64,000 nucleotides of DNA, from assembly GCA_016234935.1 (NCBI GenBank), contig JACRNL010000003.1, forward strand, positions 62,001-126,000, read 5' to 3'. This stretch comes from Deltaproteobacteria bacterium (GTDB lineage: Bacteria; Desulfobacterota; GWC2-55-46). Under the pieces are notes generated by a model, which searched no databases, was not told the origin of the DNA, and worked only from the letters and a program-made list of their open reading frames with translations. Positions 1 through 11,150 of this stretch are shown piece after piece. How positions within the stretch are numbered: position 1 is the stretch's first letter; each line of letters starts with the position of its first letter. A program made the translations under genes and the position numbers.

Positions 1-73
1 GGATAGCTTTGGGTCTGATGACATGCCTGAAAGCACAGGCGAAGTGCTGCTTTATCCTCTTGAGGTGGCCTGA
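1..73 (+). CDS. 3' end of an upstream gene, possible antitoxin partner
   Basis: An open frame enters from the left edge (codons from base 2) and stops at TGA 71-73, overlapping the ATG of the next gene as ATGA. The visible tail ends with GEVLLYPLEVA. The overlap implies translational coupling to the hicA-like gene. By context it could be a HicB-type antitoxin, but too little is present to recognise a family. Confidence 0.5.
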   Translation, partial: DSFGSDDMPESTGEVLLYPLEVA

Positions 74-294
74 TGTCAAGGCTTCCTGTCCTGTCCGGAC
101 AAGAACTTATCAGGGTTTTACATAAGGCAGGGTTCCAAACTGTGCGTCAAAAAGGAAGCCACGTCAGTCTTCAAAAGGAAGACTTCAAGACCGTCGTTCC
201 TCTTCATAATGAACTCGCAAAGGGTACGCTTCTTGGCATCCTGAAACAATGCGGATTATCAAAAGAGGAATTGAACGGTCTTCTGAAAAGTTAG
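73..294 (+). CDS. hicA: HicA/YcfA-family mRNA interferase toxin
   Basis: This 73-residue protein matches the size and layout of HicA toxins, small dsRBD-like ribonucleases that cleave mRNA during toxin-antitoxin action. It has the typical start (MSRLPVLSGQELIRVLHKAG), the catalytic-type GSH motif in VRQKGSHVSL near residue 29, and the PLHNELAKGTLLGILKQ segment. Its ATG overlaps the stop of the preceding frame by one base, as in two-gene toxin-antitoxin operons. The antitoxin would be the truncated gene at the left edge, which is an inference from context. Confidence 0.85.
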   Translation: MSRLPVLSGQELIRVLHKAGFQTVRQKGSHVSLQKEDFKTVVPLHNELAKGTLLGILKQCGLSKEELNGLLKS

Positions 295-443
295 GTCTTT
301 GTTGTTTCGGCGTGTGGATATGCCGAAACATCAGCTTACCGGTATCTCCCTCACCAGCCGCCCCTTTAACGCCCCTAATGCCTCGAAATCCCTTTTTCCG
401 TCTGTTCGCCAGCCTTGCTTCAATGAGAAAAACAGAAATTCCC

Positions 444-473
444 TTGACATTCCCTTCCGCCATATGCTAACAA
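444..473 (+). promoter_or_regulatory. Candidate sigma-70 promoter of the ATP synthase operon
   Basis: A perfect TTGACA lies at 444-449. A weak -10 candidate TAACAA follows at 468-473 with an 18-base spacer. The pair is about 65 bases upstream of the first atp gene. The -35 is good and the -10 poor, so the exact site is uncertain. Confidence 0.4.
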
Positions 474-537
474 TACTCTGTTTTACATTTCAAAATCCCC
501 ATAATTTAAAAGGGCATTTTCGCATCAGGGTCTAACC

Positions 538-1512
538 ATGCTGGATATTGATATTACAGTAGTATACCAGATTGCCGGCTATCTTATCCTGCTGGCCATT
601 CTGCATCCGCTGCTTTATAAGCCTATTATAAAGCTTTTGAAGGACAGGGAAGAGAAGATAGGCGGCTCTCTGAAGAGCGCGGAGATCATCGAAAAAGAGG
701 TTTTGGACGGCATGGCCGCCTATGAAAAGCGGATAAAGGACGCTACCATCAAAGGACTTGAGGGAAAAAACCGCCTCATGCAGCAGGCATTGATAGACGA
801 AAGGGCCCTTCTTGAAAAGGCCGCGAAAGAGGCCGCTGAAGAGCTGACGGTAATCAGGGGCAGGCTGTCTGCCAACAAGGGTTCTGCGCTGATTCACCTC
901 AAGAAGGAAACCGGAGAGCTTTCTAAAAATATCGCAGGAAAGATACTCGGCAGAAATGTCGCGGTGATGCTCATCGCGTTTATCCTGCCGCTTTTGCCGC
1001 TTATCGCTTTTGCAGCGGAGCGTGAGGAAGATCATCACGGTTCTTCAGGAGAGATCTGGCGGCTGGTAACCTTTATAATCGTCGCTGTCGGCGTATATTT
1101 TGTCTGGAAGAAGGTTGTCGGGCCGATGCTCGGCAAGAGGGCCGTTGACATAGAAAAGGCGATGGCCGACGCCAGGGCCGCGAAGGAAGCGGCTGACAGG
1201 AAGATTGAAGAATACAAGGTAAAGCTCGCAGCGCTCGAAAAAAGGATTTCAGAGATATCTGAGGATTTAAGGAAAGAGGGCGAGGCGGAAAAGCGCAGGA
1301 TATTGGCGGAAGCTGAAAAGGCCGTCCAGAAGTTCAAGGCGCAGGCGCAGATAACGATAGAGCAGGAGATTAAAAAGGCCCGCCTGGAGATACAGGCCGA
1401 GGTCGCCGAGCTTGCCGTGAAGATGGCCGAAGAAATATTAAGAAAAGAAATAAGGCCGGAGGATCAGGATAAGCTCGTAAGGGGCTATCTGGAGAATCTG
1501 AGGCTTAATTAA
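538..1512 (+). CDS. atpF: Fused ATP synthase F0 subunits b' and b
   Basis: One continuous frame of 324 residues carries two complete peripheral-stalk subunits. Residues 1-142 form b': an N-terminal membrane segment (VVYQIAGYLILLAILHPLL) and a charged helix ending GKILGRN. From about residue 143 comes b: a signal-like hydrophobic stretch (MLIAFILPLLPLIAFAAE), a short GEIWRLV linker, a second membrane helix (FIIVAVGVYFVWKKV) and the long amphipathic helix. In related genomes these are separate adjacent genes. GTG and ATG codons at 964-969 could start b, but no close Shine-Dalgarno is visible. It heads the atpF'FHAGDC cluster; subunits a and c are not in this window. The join could be real or a lost stop codon. 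Confidence 0.85.
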   Translation: MLDIDITVVYQIAGYLILLAILHPLLYKPIIKLLKDREEKIGGSLKSAEIIEKEVLDGMAAYEKRIKDATIKGLEGKNRLMQQALIDERALLEKAAKEAAEELTVIRGRLSANKGSALIHLKKETGELSKNIAGKILGRNVAVMLIAFILPLLPLIAFAAEREEDHHGSSGEIWRLVTFIIVAVGVYFVWKKVVGPMLGKRAVDIEKAMADARAAKEAADRKIEEYKVKLAALEKRISEISEDLRKEGEAEKRRILAEAEKAVQKFKAQAQITIEQEIKKARLEIQAEVAELAVKMAEEILRKEIRPEDQDKLVRGYLENLRLN

Positions 1513-1580
1513 GTTTTTTTGTTCCTTCCCGGCTTAAGGGGATTGGCGCAGGCAGGGTTTGACAGAGCGCTTCCTTTTGT

Positions 1581-1619
1581 TCCTCTCCCCATGGGGGAGA
1601 GGGAAGGGTGAGGGGGCGG
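1581..1619. repeat. Intergenic palindrome of the cctccccc/gggggagg family
   Basis: CCTCTCCCC and GGGGAGAGG face each other around ATG, followed by a G-rich tail. It is a relative of the repeats at 14347-14399, 47061-47152 and 53007-53028. It occupies the gap between atpF and atpH. Confidence 0.6.
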
Positions 1620-1667
1620 TCAGGCATAGATTCCATTGAATTCAGCCCGGTTATATTCAAAGGACAG

Positions 1668-3732
<2,065 letters not shown>

Positions 3733-3805
3733 AGCGAAAATGGCGCGGCATCGGCGGTGAACCGTTTTGTTTTGTAAATGCTAAAGAGCTGAGACAACAG
3801 AAACC

Positions 3806-4702
3806 ATGCCGTCACTTAGAGATATAAAACGCCGCATAAAAAGCGTCAAGAACACGCGTCAGATAACCAAGGCCATGAAGATGGTCTCCGCGGCCAAACT
3901 TAAAAAGGCTCAGGACGACATCAACGCGGCGCGGCCATACGCGGAGAAGATGCTTGACTTCGTGAACTCCCTTGCGTCAAAGACAACCGGGACGCCGCAT
4001 CCGCTTATGTCTTCAAGGGCGGAGGTCAAGAACCTCGGCGTTTTGCTGCTAACCTCGGACAGGGGGCTTTGCGGCGGCTTTAATACCGCGATGCTCAGGG
4101 CGGCAGAGTCCTTTTTGCGCGAGCACAGGGAAGCCAAAATCAGCCTCGGTCTTATCGGCAAGCGCGGGATGGAATATTTCAAGAGAAGGGAAATAACCGT
4201 CATAAACTCGCGGCCCGCAGGAAGCGGAAGGCCCGATTACGCGGCAGCCGCGGCCTCGGCCGAGGAGATGATGCGGCTGTTCACCGGCGGCGAGCTTGAC
4301 GAGGTATATGTAATTTACAGCGAATTTAAATCCGTGATAAACCAGAAGCCGGTCGTGCATAAACTTCTTCCTATAACCCCGCCGGCGCCGGAAAAGGCCG
4401 CCGAAGGCGAGGGAGCCGCAAAGGACCTGTCAGCTCAGCCGGAGATTCCGGTTATATATGAGCCTTCGGTGGACGCCGTGCTTTCCGGGCTTTTGCCGAA
4501 GTATGTCGAGATACAGCTTTTCAGGGCGATGCTTGAGTCTTCCGCGAGCGAGCACGGGGCCAGGATGACGTCCATGGATTCGGCCTCGAAGAACGCCTCC
4601 GAGATGATAGGCTCGCTTACGCTCAAATACAACAGGCTCCGGCAGGCGGCCATCACCAAGGAGCTTATGGAAATCATAGGCGGCGCCGAGGCGCTGAAGT
4701 GA
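3806..4702 (+). CDS. atpG: ATP synthase F1 subunit gamma
   Basis: The 298-residue gamma subunit forms the rotating central shaft. It has the signature N-terminus MPSLRDIKRRIKSVKNT followed by QITKAMKMV, the internal TSDRGLCGGFN motif near residue 90, and the C-terminal RMTSMDSASKNASEMI helix that enters the F1 head. An Ala/Glu-rich insertion sits near residues 194-212 (AEGEGAAKDLSAQPEIP), before the conserved PSVDAVL, and lengthens the middle domain slightly. The gene follows atpA by 73 bases and precedes a repeat array before atpD. Confidence 0.97.
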   Translation: MPSLRDIKRRIKSVKNTRQITKAMKMVSAAKLKKAQDDINAARPYAEKMLDFVNSLASKTTGTPHPLMSSRAEVKNLGVLLLTSDRGLCGGFNTAMLRAAESFLREHREAKISLGLIGKRGMEYFKRREITVINSRPAGSGRPDYAAAAASAEEMMRLFTGGELDEVYVIYSEFKSVINQKPVVHKLLPITPPAPEKAAEGEGAAKDLSAQPEIPVIYEPSVDAVLSGLLPKYVEIQLFRAMLESSASEHGARMTSMDSASKNASEMIGSLTLKYNRLRQAAITKELMEIIGGAEALK

Positions 4703-4705
4703 TAA

Positions 4706-6233
<1,528 letters not shown>

Positions 6234-6236
6234 TAA

Positions 6237-6344
6237 AAGGTTATCGGTTATTAAAGACGGTTATCAGTTTAAGGATAACCATTTTTTACCTTTACCGATA
6301 ACCGCTGAGCGATAACCGTGAACCGATAACAGATAACGGATAAC
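6237..6344. repeat. gataaccg/cggttatc repeat array between atpD and atpC
   Basis: About 108 bases consist of ggttatc units (first half) and gataacc or gataac units (second half), so the array as a whole can fold back on itself. It ends three bases before the atpC ATG and therefore contains any ribosome site of atpC. Confidence 0.75.
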
Positions 6345-6347
6345 CAG

Positions 6348-6761
6348 ATGGCAGAGACCTTTTTGCTTGAAATAGTCACTCCTTACAGACGTCTCTTTTC
6401 AAAAGAGGTTGAGGAGATGAGCGCCCCCGGCGCGCTTGGAGAGTTCGGCGTGCTGGCAGGGCATACCCCGCTGGTCACCATTTTGACCGCAGGCGTGCTC
6501 GCATACAAAAAAGGGGCTGAATCGGGCCGCATTGCCATTGGCAAGGGCTACGCCGAGGTCACGCACACCAGGACGACCATCCTCGTTGACAACGCCGAGG
6601 CAGACACGGAGATAGATATTCAGACTGCAAGGGACGCCCTTCAAAAGGCCGAGGATATGATGAGGGGGCTTGACCCCGACGCCCCGGATTACAAGGCCGC
6701 GCAAGAGGCGTTCGAGCTTGCCGAGGCGCGTATCGCGGTGAAGGAAAAGCAGGGGAAGTAA
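6348..6761 (+). CDS. atpC: ATP synthase F1 subunit epsilon
   Basis: The 137-residue epsilon subunit binds the base of the gamma shaft and modulates ATPase activity. The N-terminal beta-sandwich is clear (EIVTPYRRLFSKEVEEMSAP, GEFGVLAGHTPLVTIL, GKGYAEVTHTRTTILVDNAE). The C-terminal helical hairpin follows at residues 88-137. It is the last gene of the atp operon and is followed by a strong intrinsic terminator. Its start lies directly after the repeat array, with no obvious Shine-Dalgarno other than repeat sequence. Confidence 0.96.
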   Translation: MAETFLLEIVTPYRRLFSKEVEEMSAPGALGEFGVLAGHTPLVTILTAGVLAYKKGAESGRIAIGKGYAEVTHTRTTILVDNAEADTEIDIQTARDALQKAEDMMRGLDPDAPDYKAAQEAFELAEARIAVKEKQGK

Positions 6762-6783
6762 CCTTAAAATTGCGTAAAAAAAT

Positions 6784-6820
6784 AACCGGCTCACGGAAGA
6801 TGCTTCCTGAGCCGGTTTTT
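6784..6820 (+). terminator. Rho-independent terminator of the atp operon
   Basis: AACCGGCTCA (6784-6793) pairs with TGAGCCGGTT (6808-6817). The inner bases GGAAG/CTTCC extend the stem, and a T run follows. It lies 23 bases after atpC. Confidence 0.85.
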
Positions 6821-6902
6821 ATATTTCAACGATAGTGATTACAATTCATGGGCAGTTGCAGTCATGCCATGCCTGTGATTGGCGTAAAAACGCCGTTAAG
6901 CC

Positions 6903-7223
6903 TCATTCCAACCCTTTTTTAAGGAACGCAAGGCACAACTTCAGGGTCTTTGCGTCAGCGTCTTCCAAAAGGGATTCGATCGTCTTTTTGACGGCTGTTT
7001 CAGAACCGGGTTCGACGTTGAGGATCAGCAGTTCGTAGCACTCGATGTTTAAACCACGGGCGATCTTCTCAAGGGTCTTGACCGTTACGTTCTTCTGGCC
7101 ACACTCTATGGCGCTGATGTATTTCGTGTTGATGCCTGTGAGTTCCTCGAGCGCTTCTTGAGTAAGCCCTCTTTTTTCCCTCACGGACTGGATACGTTTG
7201 CCAAGAGATATTAAAAGGCCCAT
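6903..7223 (-). CDS. XRE/Cro-type helix-turn-helix regulator
   Basis: The 106-residue protein has a classic HTH_3 domain at residues 5-62 (LGKRIQSVREKRGLTQEALEEL, cited for RGLTQEALEE; then TGINTKYISAIECGQKNVTV). A roughly 40-residue acidic helical tail follows. It is a DNA-binding regulator; the target is unknown. The ATG at 7223 has GAGGTG six bases upstream. It lies divergent from the small unknown gene at 7477, with a 253-base AT-rich gap between them, so it may control that gene or itself. Confidence 0.85.
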   Translation of the reverse strand: MGLLISLGKRIQSVREKRGLTQEALEELTGINTKYISAIECGQKNVTVKTLEKIARGLNIECYELLILNVEPGSETAVKKTIESLLEDADAKTLKLCLAFLKKGLE

Positions 7224-7348
7224 CCGTTCACCTCATAATAAAGAGTGGTAATAACGGCTTACACGGATGCTATAGCATAGAATAGCCCGAAAAAGAGGAT
7301 ATATGAACTACTTATAAGTTTCCTAATATAATTTTATCTATTTTTGTA

Positions 7349-7377
7349 TTGACAATTATTAGATTTTACATTAATAT
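7349..7377 (+). promoter_or_regulatory. Candidate sigma-70 promoter in an AT-rich gap
   Basis: TTGACA at 7349-7354 is followed after 17 bases by TAATAT at 7372-7377. The surrounding 7290-7430 is markedly AT-rich compared with the window. It would serve the small gene at 7477. Confidence 0.5.
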
Positions 7378-7476
7378 TTGCGCCTATAGTAACTTATAAA
7401 TAGAGCTAAAAATTATCATCTTAAGCAAGGATGAAGATGACCGGCAAATTGACATCACATCGGGGACAACGCAATC

Positions 7477-7731
7477 ATGAATAAGATTGCCGCTCTGGAG
7501 GAGTTGACGGCCAAAATCGAAAAAATCGCCGACGCTTGCGAAAATGTAAACAGCAACAATGAGTTCTTTGTGCTCTATAAAGAGTATCTGCTGGCCTTGG
7601 ATGAGTGTATCCGTGTTGGAAGATGCGGCGCTGACGATGTGGCAGTTCAGGGGAAGATCAGCAGGGCGCGAGGCCGGTTGATAACGATCGGCAATAATAT
7701 CACGCAAAAACTTAATTTAATAAGGTTTTGA
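7477..7731 (+). CDS. Small hypothetical protein, 84 residues
   Basis: I do not recognise this protein. It is predicted mostly helical, with ELTAKIEKIADACENVNS near the start, a central YKEYLLALDECIRVGRCG, and a basic C-terminal part (GKISRARGRLITI). It has no signal peptide or membrane segment. A plausible promoter lies upstream and GGGGA is near its start. The AT-rich neighbourhood and the divergent XRE regulator suggest a recently acquired pair, but this is only context. Confidence 0.5.
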   Translation: MNKIAALEELTAKIEKIADACENVNSNNEFFVLYKEYLLALDECIRVGRCGADDVAVQGKISRARGRLITIGNNITQKLNLIRF

Positions 7732-7775
7732 AGGCAGGGCGCTGAAGAATCATGTCCGGCAGCCGCGTTATCCGT

Positions 7776-8423
7776 TCAGTCCTGCTTAACCTTGGGCACG
7801 AGGGTGATCTTTGCCTTTCCGTCTTTTATCGTTACCTTAATATCAATATTATCGGTCTTGTAGGCTTCTTTTGCCTTCTGGGTGGATTGCTGTATCGTCT
7901 TTGCGAACGCATCGTAGGAAATGCCCTCAACAGGCTCGTTGCATTTGCGCTTGGTCTCGATGTAATTTTTGAATACGTCCTGAAGACCGTTATTGGCGGC
8001 TGCCGCGGCTGGCGTTGGCGGCGGCGCAGGAGGCGGCGCGGCGGCGACGCCTCCTGATGCGCGATTGCCGGTGCGATTAGCCGGCGATGGCGCCGTTTCA
8101 GCAGAGATTTTGTTTAGCAAAGTGCCGGAGAACGCGCCCGTCTCGCTCCTGCCGCCCGTGTATTTGCCGTCCTCCATGGACCTCACCGTCCGGGTCCAGT
8201 AATGCTTGTAGGAGCTGTACTTGGCCACGGCGCTGCTGAACCTGAACTTCAGCGTGAAGCTGTTGACGGGCTTGTTGGTGTGAAATAAGATAATTTTTTC
8301 AACCTCATCCTTGAGCCGCAGAGGTTCGAGCTTGATCTGCTTTGTGAAATACTGATCATACTGGACCCTCAGCTGGCTGATTTTCAACTCAAGCACCGAT
8401 ATGTCGTCTTTTAATTCACCCAC
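7776..8423 (-). CDS. Conserved hypothetical protein with C-terminal MXAN_5187-like domain
   Basis: The 215-residue protein has three parts. The N-terminus is a coiled-coil (ISVLELKISQLRVQYDQYF) followed by KFRFSSAVAKYSSYKHYWTR. An Ala/Pro-rich linker spans about residues 125-150. The C-terminal domain carries KRKCNEPVEGISYDAFAKTI and VKVTIKDGKAKITL-like strands. The last part recalls the MXAN_5187 C-terminal family of deltaproteobacteria, from memory and not from a search. The frame opens with a TTG at 8468; I prefer GTG 8423, which has AAAGG upstream. No signal peptide is seen. Confidence 0.6.
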   Translation of the reverse strand: MGELKDDISVLELKISQLRVQYDQYFTKQIKLEPLRLKDEVEKIILFHTNKPVNSFTLKFRFSSAVAKYSSYKHYWTRTVRSMEDGKYTGGRSETGAFSGTLLNKISAETAPSPANRTGNRASGGVAAAPPPAPPPTPAAAAANNGLQDVFKNYIETKRKCNEPVEGISYDAFAKTIQQSTQKAKEAYKTDNIDIKVTIKDGKAKITLVPKVKQD

Positions 8424-8653
8424 AGAGAAGCCTTTTTCGTCTATATTTATATGCGCGCGCAAAAACAATCATTATGCCGTATCTTATCACAAAATCCGCA
8501 AAAATATCCGTCTTTTTTATCTTTAGATGTAGGGTTTTAACTTAATCGCCTCAGGCACGGCTGAAGAAAAAGGGCAGGGAAAGGTCGTATTCAGCGGTAA
8601 TGGCGGCGCAATGAAGTCATGCGATAAAAAAAGCCAAGAGGCGCGCGTGCGCG

Positions 8654-10387
8654 TCAATCAGAGGTTTGCGGCTTTGCCGCGCCGTCCATGTCTTGGGCCT
8701 GCATTTTCAGAAATAATTCAGCTATCTTCGGATCAAAATGATTTCCGGACAGGGATTTTATGTGTTCAAGGACCTGTTCAACGGGCCATGCCTTCCGGTA
8801 GGGCCTGTCTGAGCGGAGCGCGTCCCACACGTCAGCGACCGCGAAGATGCGCGCCGCCACGGGGATATCCTCGCCCTTCAAGCCGCGCGGATATCCTGTG
8901 CCGTCCCACTTTTCATGATGGCAGTATGGTATGTCGATTGCGTGGTGCAGATAGGTTATGTGAGATAGAAGTTCATAGGCATTGCGAGGGTGTTTTTTCA
9001 TGGCGTCCCATTCCTCCTGCGTAAGCGCCCCGGGTTTAAGGAGGATGGCGTCAGGCACGCCCATCTTTCCGATGTCATGAAGCAGCGCGCCCCTTCGCAT
9101 ATGCAGAAGCTCCTCGTCGCCAAACCCCATCTCGCGCGCTATCCTCATGGTGAGTTCCGTTACCCTCCTGGAGTGGCCTTCGGTCTCCTTGTCTCTCAAA
9201 TCCAGGGCGCTTGACCAGCCCTCGATGGTGGTTTCATATGCAAGCGAAAGTTCGACGTTTGACCGGTGGAGATTATTAAACAGCCTGGCGTTGTCAATGG
9301 CGATGGCGGCCTGCAGGGCCATGGCCTCGGCGATGTCGAGGAATTCCGGCGTGGCGTCAAGCGGGGAGCGCTGGAAGATGTCGATTACGCCGAGCACGTC
9401 GCCTTTTGAAATCATCGGGACGCAGCAGTAGGATACGAACTCTTCATTCCGGATAAGGGATTGGCGCACGAATTCAGGGGTAATGCCCTTTAAGGCCGGC
9501 AGGCATGACGTGCGGCCGTCGAGCGCGACCTTCCCTGCATACCCTTCGGCGATGTGCAGGCTGGCCTTTTCCGCGTCCCTGCCGCGAAACCCTCTTCCCG
9601 CGCCGTATTCGAGGCGCTGGCTGACCCTGTTGTAAAGCAGCATGTCGGCGGCGTCCACGCCGAGGATCGAGGTGATCTGGTCAAGAACGACTTCCAGCGT
9701 CGCACGCAGATCCATGCTCGCGTTTATGGACATGTCGATTTTTCGAAGCGCCTTGAGGAGTTCAAGCTGATGTTTTACCGTGGCTTCCGTGCGTTTATTC
9801 TCCGTTATGTCATTCATGATGTGGATGGTGCTTATGCCGTTTTCATCCAAGTTTCTTGCCGGATAGATCCTGATGCTGAAGACCCTGTCATCTATGGTAA
9901 TTTCATCGGTTTGCGCCATCCAGGTTTCGGCGGCTTTGGCGCATTTTTTCAGGCACCCTTCTGTTTTTGGATATACCTTGAAGTAAGGCCTGCCGAGTAT
10001 GTCCTTGGAATGCAGCCCCGCGGCCTTCTGATAGGCCAGGTTGCATCTCGTTATCCTGAACTGCGCGTCATGTATGAAGACGGGGTCGTTGATGGCGTCG
10101 AAGGTGGCAGCCCAGTCATTTGTCGCCTTTTCCATCTTCGCATGGCACTTCTTGATTCTTGAAAAAAGCTTGTGGAGATAAAAACCGAAACCGGTGATGA
10201 TGGATATTGTAAAGATGCGCGTCCATATCTTTTCAGCCTCATTTGGAAGAAGGTTGTTGATTATGCCGTTTCTATTCAGGAAGACGGCGTCAAAAACAGA
10301 GTCGCCAACCCAGGTGAGAACGGCAAGGGCCAGGCCTGTGATGACGATGGGCGGCTTATGAAAATCTGTATTTATCTTCTGATCCAT
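8654..10387 (-). CDS. Membrane PAS-GAF-HD-GYP cyclic-di-GMP phosphodiesterase
   Basis: From ATG 10387 the protein has 577 residues. Two membrane segments come first (about 12-32 and 54-75), then a PAS domain (DWAATFDAINDPVFIHDAQF onward), a GAF domain (about 215-375), and a C-terminal HD-GYP domain. The last contains the metal-binding HDIGK and the GTGYPRGLKGEDIP signature, so it probably hydrolyses cyclic di-GMP to GMP. PAS and GAF would sense a small ligand or redox state. The frame extends upstream to a TTG at 10483, but that part overlaps repeat-like sequence. It stands alone between the unknown gene at 7776 and a repeat block. Confidence 0.9.
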   Translation of the reverse strand: MDQKINTDFHKPPIVITGLALAVLTWVGDSVFDAVFLNRNGIINNLLPNEAEKIWTRIFTISIITGFGFYLHKLFSRIKKCHAKMEKATNDWAATFDAINDPVFIHDAQFRITRCNLAYQKAAGLHSKDILGRPYFKVYPKTEGCLKKCAKAAETWMAQTDEITIDDRVFSIRIYPARNLDENGISTIHIMNDITENKRTEATVKHQLELLKALRKIDMSINASMDLRATLEVVLDQITSILGVDAADMLLYNRVSQRLEYGAGRGFRGRDAEKASLHIAEGYAGKVALDGRTSCLPALKGITPEFVRQSLIRNEEFVSYCCVPMISKGDVLGVIDIFQRSPLDATPEFLDIAEAMALQAAIAIDNARLFNNLHRSNVELSLAYETTIEGWSSALDLRDKETEGHSRRVTELTMRIAREMGFGDEELLHMRRGALLHDIGKMGVPDAILLKPGALTQEEWDAMKKHPRNAYELLSHITYLHHAIDIPYCHHEKWDGTGYPRGLKGEDIPVAARIFAVADVWDALRSDRPYRKAWPVEQVLEHIKSLSGNHFDPKIAELFLKMQAQDMDGAAKPQTSD

Positions 10388-10545
10388 AATGCGGTTAGAG
10401 CTTGCAGCATGTTTTTTGGCGTGCTGGGTTTCAAGAAGGGCAGAGAGGCGGCTGCGGAAAATCCGGATGCAAGCAGTATGCAAAATATAACGCAGTTTAA
10501 GCAGTTGTCAATCTCAGGCCTTTGGCGTTGCGGGACGCTGGAGCG

Positions 10546-10608
10546 TCCCCCGCTTCAAACATGCGAGGGCAGGCTCGGGCTGCGTTCCCACGCCGGAGCG
10601 CGGGAACG
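10546..10608. repeat. Two intergenic repeats: cccccgctt/gcgagggcagg element and cgttcccac hairpin
   Basis: CCCCCGCTTCAAACATGCGA then GGGCAGGC is a copy of the commonest small element in the window. Directly after it, 10583-10608 is an inverted repeat CGTTCCCACG...CGCGGGAACG, whose best copy is at 29359-29384. Confidence 0.65.
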
Positions 10609-10617
10609 ATAAAGCAT

Positions 10618-10652
10618 AAAAACCCCCGTCTGTTGACAGACGGGGGTTTTTT
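10618..10652. terminator. Bidirectional intrinsic terminator
   Basis: AAAAACCCCCGTCTG pairs perfectly with CAGACGGGGGTTTTT around TTGA. It terminates the lipoprotein gene on the minus strand, 21 bases beyond its stop codon. Confidence 0.85.
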
Positions 10653-10672
10653 ATAAAGCATACGTTGGCCCG

Positions 10673-10966
10673 TTACTTTTTCTTCTTTTTTGCCTTTTTC
10701 ACGGCCTTTGCCGCCGGCTTTTTCATTGTTTCCAACTGCTTTTGCAGGGCGTCCCTTTCAGCGGTCACGGTCGTGAGCTTTGACTTGACGTCGTCAAGGT
10801 CCTTTTGCAGGGTTGCAACCTTGTTTTCAAGCCCGGTGTTCTTCTCGGTGAGCGTGGAAACCGTCGCCTTCAGCTGTTCGTTCTCCTGCTTGAGGCCCTG
10901 GCCGCATCCTGATACTATGAGCATGGCGGCTAAACCTATGCCTAATAGTCCAAGTTTTTTTTTCAT
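10673..10966 (-). CDS. Lpp-like coiled-coil lipoprotein
   Basis: The 97-residue precursor has a lipoprotein signal (MKKKLGLLGIGLAAMLIVSGC) with lipobox VSGC, Cys at position 21. A heptad-rich coiled coil follows (about 26-80). The tail is Ala/Lys rich and ends in five lysines. Size, coiled coil and C-terminal lysine resemble Braun lipoprotein, which links the outer membrane to peptidoglycan; homology is not established. A sigma-54-type promoter lies upstream and an intrinsic terminator downstream, so it is a single-gene unit. The NtrC-type regulator gene is next to it. Confidence 0.75.
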   Translation of the reverse strand: MKKKLGLLGIGLAAMLIVSGCGQGLKQENEQLKATVSTLTEKNTGLENKVATLQKDLDDVKSKLTTVTAERDALQKQLETMKKPAAKAVKKAKKKKK

Positions 10967-11072
10967 CGCGATATTCTCCTTTTGGTTTTTAATCTTTTTA
11001 TGAACCGGCCCGGCATTACCCGGTCACGGTGTGATGATGGCCCCGGAAGAGACAGTTCCACATAAATTTATC

Positions 11073-11090
11073 ATGCATCAGGCGTGCCAA
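11073..11090 (-). promoter_or_regulatory. Candidate sigma-54 promoter of the lipoprotein gene
   Basis: On the minus strand the sequence reads TTGGCACGCCTGATGCAT. The GG and GC dinucleotides are 12 bases apart, as in -24/-12 promoters (consensus TGGCAC-N5-TTGC). It differs from consensus in one T of the -12 box. It would give a leader of about 95 bases before ATG 10966. Confidence 0.65.
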
Positions 11091-11150
11091 AAAGAACGTT
11101 ATAAAAAATATTATTAAAAGCAAATAGTTGACGCATTGCCGGCGTTGACC

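Noticed and set aside
299-535. Open frames in the gap between hicA and the atp operon
   Set aside because: Short, overlapping frames without ribosome sites or recognisable sequence; the region contains a promoter candidate instead.
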